Shown here: positions 4,997-11,526 of the stretch, in pieces
Position numbering within the stretch: the stretch's first letter is position 1
Layout: every line of letters begins with the position of its first letter
Assembly: GCA_009702725.1 (NCBI GenBank)
Contig: WLHM01000016.1
Span: forward strand, 1-11,526
Direction: 5' to 3'
Length of the DNA stretch: 11,526 nucleotides
From: Actinomycetota bacterium
Lineage (GTDB): Bacteria; Actinomycetota; Actinomycetes; S36-B12
The notes under the pieces: generated by a model
Databases searched by the model: none
Told to the model about the DNA's origin: nothing
Seen by the model: only the letters and a program-made list of their open reading frames with translations
Position numbers and translations under genes: made by a program

Positions 4997-7900
4997 TTAG
5001 CTGTTAAACCCGCCACGGAACTCAAACTCTTCCAACGGCACGGCGGCACCCGAGGGTGCGCCGAACGCGGTGTAGTCCATGTCCTCATAGCCTGAGAACG
5101 ATGCGTACATCGCTGCCTTGGCTTCTTCGGTTGGCTCCACCTTGATATTCCGGTACTGCGGCATGCCAGTGCCGGCCGGAATGAGCTTACCCAGGATGAC
5201 ATTCTCCTTGAGCCCAAGGAGTGGATCACTCTTGGCGTGAATTGCTGCATCGGTTAGCACCCTCGTGGTCTCCTGGAAGGAAGCCGCGGACAACCAAGAT
5301 TCGGTTGCCAGCGAGGCCTTCGTGATACCCATGAGCTCGGGACGCCCAGCCGCTGGCGTGCCACCCTCGGAGACGACCCGACGATTTTCGGCTTCGAAGG
5401 CACGTCGCTCAATGAGCTCACCGGCCAAGAACTCCGAATCACCGGAGTCGATAATCGTGACACGCTTGAGCATCTGACGAACGATGACCTCGATGTGCTT
5501 ATCGTGAATTGACACGCCCTGCGAGCGATACACCAACTGCACCTGCTCGGCGAGGTGCATCTGCACCGCGCGTTGACCCAAAATTCGCAGTACCTGCTTA
5601 GGATCAACCGCGCCAACAATCAACTGCTCGCCTACGGCTACGTGAGCGCCGTCTTCAATCAACAAGCGCGACCGCTTCGAAACTGGGTAAGCGATTTCTT
5701 CGGCACCATCGTCGGGAACGACGATTAACTTGCGAGTCTTGTCAGTATCGTCAATGCGAACTCGACCAGCGACCTCGCTGATTGGGGCGACACCCTTGGG
5801 GGTGCGAGCCTCGAACAACTCGACTACGCGAGGTAGACCATGCGTAATGTCTTCGCCTGCCACACCGCCTGTGTGGAAGGTGCGCATTGTTAACTGGGTT
5901 CCGGGCTCGCCAATTGACTGGGCTGCGATGATCCCGATGGCTTCGCCGACGTCGACCAAGTTGCCGGTTGCCATTGACTTGCCGAAGCACATGGCACAGG
6001 TGCCCACCTTGCTTTCGCAAGTCAAGACGGTGCGCGCTCGCACCGACTCGACGCCCAATGCCACGAACTCTTCAAGGCGTGGGGTGGTGAGTTCTTCACC
6101 GGCAGGTGCAATTACCTTGCCGCCTACTTCAACATCATGTGAAAGCACGCGTGAAGCTACGGAGGTATCCAGATTGTCGAGAGGCACTAATTTACCGTCG
6201 ACGAGTCCGGCGATGGGCATCTCGGTGCCTCGGTCGGTGCCACAGTCAACCTCGCGGACGATGACATCCTGTGAGACGTCAACAAGTCGACGGGTCAAGT
6301 AACCGGAGTCAGCGGTACGAAGCGCAGTGTCAGCCAAGCCCTTACGAGCGCCGTGTGTGGAGATGAAGTACTCCAGCACTGAGAGGCCTTCGCGGAAGTT
6401 TGACTTGATAGGACGCGGGATGATCTCACCCTTTGGGTTAGCCACGAGTCCACGCATACCGGCAATCTGGCGAACCTGCATCATGTTACCTCTGGCGCCT
6501 GAATCAACCATGATGAACACCGGGTTGGTACGCGGGAAGTTCTCCTGCATTGCCTTGGCAACCTCATCGGTGGCGCGAGTCCAGATCTCAATGAGTTCTT
6601 GGCGGCGCTCCGAGTCGGTAATCAGACCACGCTCGTATTGCTTTTGTACCTTGTCGGCCTTCTCTTCCGAAGCTGCAAGGATCGCGGCCTTACCCGGAGG
6701 CGTGACAACATCGGAAATTGAAATGGTTACACCCGAACGGGTCGCCCAGTAGAAGCCCAGCGCCTTTAGTTTGTCCAGGGTCGCTGCCACCTCAACCTTT
6801 ACGTAGAGCTCGGCTAGGCGGTTCACGGTCAGTCCAAGAACCTTCTTGTCAACCTTGACATTCACGAATGGGTAATCGCTCGGCAGTGCCTCATTGAACA
6901 GGGCCAGACCAAGTGTTGTGGTCAAGATGAATGGATCACCAGCGACCCAGCCCTCCGGCGCCTCCCAATTTTCTGGTGGCAATCCGTCCGAGATACGAAT
7001 CTTCACCTCGGCCTGAAGCGAAAGTGACTTGGCGTCAAAGGCCATCATGCCTTCGGCAATTGACGAGAACGCCCGGCCCTCGCCGAGCGCCCCCACCGCA
7101 CCAGTTGTCAGGAAGTAGATGCCAAGCACCATGTCCTGAGTTGGAGTGGTGATGGGGCGGCCATTGGCCGGCGACAGAATGTTATTGCTCGAGAGCATCA
7201 ACACCCGCGCCTCTGCTTGAGCTTCCGCCGACAAAGGCACGTGAACAGCCATCTGGTCACCGTCGAAGTCCGCGTTAAAGGCGGTGCAGACGAGTGGGTG
7301 AATCTGAATCGCCTTGCCTTCGATCAGTTGTGGCTCAAAGGCCTGGATACCCAATCGGTGCAGTGTTGGCGCACGGTTTAGAAGTACCGGATGCTCGGAG
7401 ATAACTTCTTCGAGGACATCCCATACAACCGGTCGCGACCGTTCAACCATCCGTTTGGCGCTCTTGATGTTCTGCGCGTGATTGAGATCAACCAGACGTT
7501 TCATTACGAAGGGCTTGAAGAGCTCAAGGGCCATCTGCTTTGGCAAACCGCACTGGTGCAGCTTCAACTGCGGCCCAACAACGATGACTGAACGGCCCGA
7601 GTAGTCAACGCGCTTCCCGAGGAGGTTCTGGCGGAAACGACCTTGCTTGCCCTTGAGCATGTCAGATAGTGATTTCAGCGCTCGGTTACCCGGACCTGTC
7701 ACCGGGCGACCACGGCGGCCGTTGTCAAAGAGTGCATCGACTGCCTCTTGGAGCATGCGCTTTTCGTTATTCACAATGATCTCGGGGGCACCCAGATCCA
7801 ACAGGCGCTTCAACCGGTTATTACGGTTGATTACGCGACGGTATAGATCGTTAAGATCACTTGTTGCAAACCGGCCACCATCAAGTTGCACCATTGGGCG

Positions 7901-8872
7901 CAGATCGGGTGGGATAACCGGTACCGCATCAAGCACCATGCCCGAGGGTGAGTTAGTGGTACTCAGGAACGCCTGAACCACCTTGAGACGCTTTAGTGCA
8001 CGCGTCTTCTTTTGACCCTTGCCGTTGGTGATGACGTCGCGCAAGATGGCCGACTCAGCCTCGAGGTCGAAAGTTTGAAGGCGCTTTTGAATCGCGGCGG
8101 CACCCATGCCACCGTCAAACCAACGGCCGTAGCGGTCACGCATCTCGCGGAACAGCATTTCGTCACCTTCAAGGTCTTGAACCTTCAGTGACTTGAAACG
8201 GTCGAACACCCGGTCAAGGCGATCAATCTCAGCGTCGGCGCGACGGCGAATCGCTGCCATCTCGCGCTCACCGGACTCTCGGACCTTGCGGCGGATGTCA
8301 GACTTGGCTCCCTCGGCTTCGAGTTCAGCAAGATCAGCTTCGAGCTTCTTGGCCCGGGTATCGATATCCGTGTCGCGGCGTTTGGCGATCTGCTTCTTCT
8401 CAACACCAAGCTGATTTTCCAGGCTCGGCAATTGCTTGTGGCGTTCGTCGATGTCAACCCAAGTGATCATGTAGGCCGCGAAGTAGATGACCTTTTCGAG
8501 ATCCTTAGGCGCTAGGTCGAGCAGATAGCCCAACCGACTTGGCACGCCCTTGAAGTACCAAATGTGGGTGACAGGCGCCGCGAGCTCGATGTGACCCATG
8601 CGCTCACGACGCACCTTGGCACGCGTGACCTCAACACCACACCGCTCGCAGATGATGCCCTTGAAGCGCACGCGCTTGTACTTGCCGCAGTAGCACTCCC
8701 AGTCGCGGGTTGGACCGAAGATCTTCTCGCAGAACAAGCCATCCTTCTCCGGCTTGAGGGTGCGGTAGTTGATCGTCTCGGGCTTCTTCACCTCGCCAAA
8801 TGACCACGTACGAATGTCATCGGCGGTTGCCAAGCCGATGCGCAATTCATCGAAGAAGTTGACATCTAACAC
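4997..8872 (-). CDS. rpoC: DNA-directed RNA polymerase subunit beta-prime
   Basis: The complete 1291-residue beta-prime subunit forms the active-centre cleft of RNA polymerase with RpoB. Zinc-site cysteines 60, 62, 75 and 78 lie in the N-terminal ribbon (CYCGK, CERCG). The catalytic magnesium triad is Asp535, Asp537 and Asp539 in NADFDGD. The bridge-helix and trigger-loop region includes GLADTALRTADSGYLTRR and GEPGTQLTMRTFHTGG. The second zinc site is Cys877, 952, 959 and 962 (CESKVGTCAMC). Residues about 140-225 form a charged coiled-coil insertion characteristic of actinobacterial beta-prime. Length is normal, with no frameshift. GTG at 8872 is chosen because it gives the conserved start LDVNFFDEL and has GAAGGA seven bases upstream. 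It is co-transcribed with rpoB across a 51-base gap. The gene ends at the shared terminator, with no translation-factor or ribosomal gene directly downstream. Confidence 0.99.
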   Translation of the reverse strand: MLDVNFFDELRIGLATADDIRTWSFGEVKKPETINYRTLKPEKDGLFCEKIFGPTRDWECYCGKYKRVRFKGIICERCGVEVTRAKVRRERMGHIELAAPVTHIWYFKGVPSRLGYLLDLAPKDLEKVIYFAAYMITWVDIDERHKQLPSLENQLGVEKKQIAKRRDTDIDTRAKKLEADLAELEAEGAKSDIRRKVRESGEREMAAIRRRADAEIDRLDRVFDRFKSLKVQDLEGDEMLFREMRDRYGRWFDGGMGAAAIQKRLQTFDLEAESAILRDVITNGKGQKKTRALKRLKVVQAFLSTTNSPSGMVLDAVPVIPPDLRPMVQLDGGRFATSDLNDLYRRVINRNNRLKRLLDLGAPEIIVNNEKRMLQEAVDALFDNGRRGRPVTGPGNRALKSLSDMLKGKQGRFRQNLLGKRVDYSGRSVIVVGPQLKLHQCGLPKQMALELFKPFVMKRLVDLNHAQNIKSAKRMVERSRPVVWDVLEEVISEHPVLLNRAPTLHRLGIQAFEPQLIEGKAIQIHPLVCTAFNADFDGDQMAVHVPLSAEAQAEARVLMLSSNNILSPANGRPITTPTQDMVLGIYFLTTGAVGALGEGRAFSSIAEGMMAFDAKSLSLQAEVKIRISDGLPPENWEAPEGWVAGDPFILTTTLGLALFNEALPSDYPFVNVKVDKKVLGLTVNRLAELYVKVEVAATLDKLKALGFYWATRSGVTISISDVVTPPGKAAILAASEEKADKVQKQYERGLITDSERRQELIEIWTRATDEVAKAMQENFPRTNPVFIMVDSGARGNMMQVRQIAGMRGLVANPKGEIIPRPIKSNFREGLSVLEYFISTHGARKGLADTALRTADSGYLTRRLVDVSQDVIVREVDCGTDRGTEMPIAGLVDGKLVPLDNLDTSVASRVLSHDVEVGGKVIAPAGEELTTPRLEEFVALGVESVRARTVLTCESKVGTCAMCFGKSMATGNLVDVGEAIGIIAAQSIGEPGTQLTMRTFHTGGVAGEDITHGLPRVVELFEARTPKGVAPISEVAGRVRIDDTDKTRKLIVVPDDGAEEIAYPVSKRSRLLIEDGAHVAVGEQLIVGAVDPKQVLRILGQRAVQMHLAEQVQLVYRSQGVSIHDKHIEVIVRQMLKRVTIIDSGDSEFLAGELIERRAFEAENRRVVSEGGTPAAGRPELMGITKASLATESWLSAASFQETTRVLTDAAIHAKSDPLLGLKENVILGKLIPAGTGMPQYRNIKVEPTEEAKAAMYASFSGYEDMDYTAFGAPSGAAVPLEEFEFRGGFNS

Positions 8873-8923
8873 TTTTGTGTCCTTCGTTCGGTTCGGACTG
8901 AGATTGGAAATGCCCTAGAGGTT

Positions 8924-11526
<2,603 letters not shown>

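Noticed and set aside
5730..6752. Long plus-strand open frames of 190 and 141 residues within rpoC
   Set aside because: They are antisense to highly conserved rpoC coding sequence, are Ser/Arg/Thr-rich as expected from reverse reading, and have no initiation signals.

Overview
The window is chromosomal DNA from an actinomycete (phylum Actinomycetota), judged from the RNA polymerase genes. RpoC starts LDVNFFDELRIGLAT, carries the long charged coiled-coil insertion typical of actinobacterial beta-prime near residues 140-225, and ends with an actinobacterial tail. RpoB has the GTSQLSQFMDQ / THKRRLSALGPGG rifampicin region. Base composition looks moderate rather than Streptomyces-high. I cannot fix the order; a freshwater-type actinobacterium is possible but is inference.

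Right part (4997-11526, minus strand): the 3' three quarters of rpoB, a 51-base gap with a good ribosome binding site, and a complete rpoC. The rpoC gene ends at a hairpin with T-runs on both sides (about 4941-4985), which can stop transcription from either direction.

Middle (2162-4878, plus strand): a two-gene two-component system converging on rpoC. It consists of a NarL/LuxR-type response regulator followed two bases later by a 682-residue membrane histidine kinase. The kinase appears to be an internal tandem duplication. Each half has a membrane block, a dimerisation/histidine region and an ATPase region. The first half has lost its catalytic residues; the second keeps the histidine and the ATP-binding boxes.

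Left part (1-2005, minus strand, divergent from the two-component system): a small two-helix DUF4190-like membrane protein overlaps by one base a subtilisin-family protease that runs off the left edge. That protease is the most interesting item. Its first 519 residues carry a full catalytic triad and the whole set of motifs of the PatA/PatG cyanobactin maturation protease family, including the C-terminal non-protease domain. This family is best known from cyanobacterial ribosomal-peptide clusters, so its presence beside rpoBC in an actinomycete is notable. No convincing precursor peptide is in the window; it and any other maturation genes would have to lie beyond the left edge.

Taken together (inference), positions 1-4878 look like an accessory module beside the housekeeping rpoBC operon: a peptide-maturation-type protease, a partner membrane protein and a divergently transcribed membrane-sensing regulatory pair. 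A shared intergenic region of about 160-240 bases separates the two arms.
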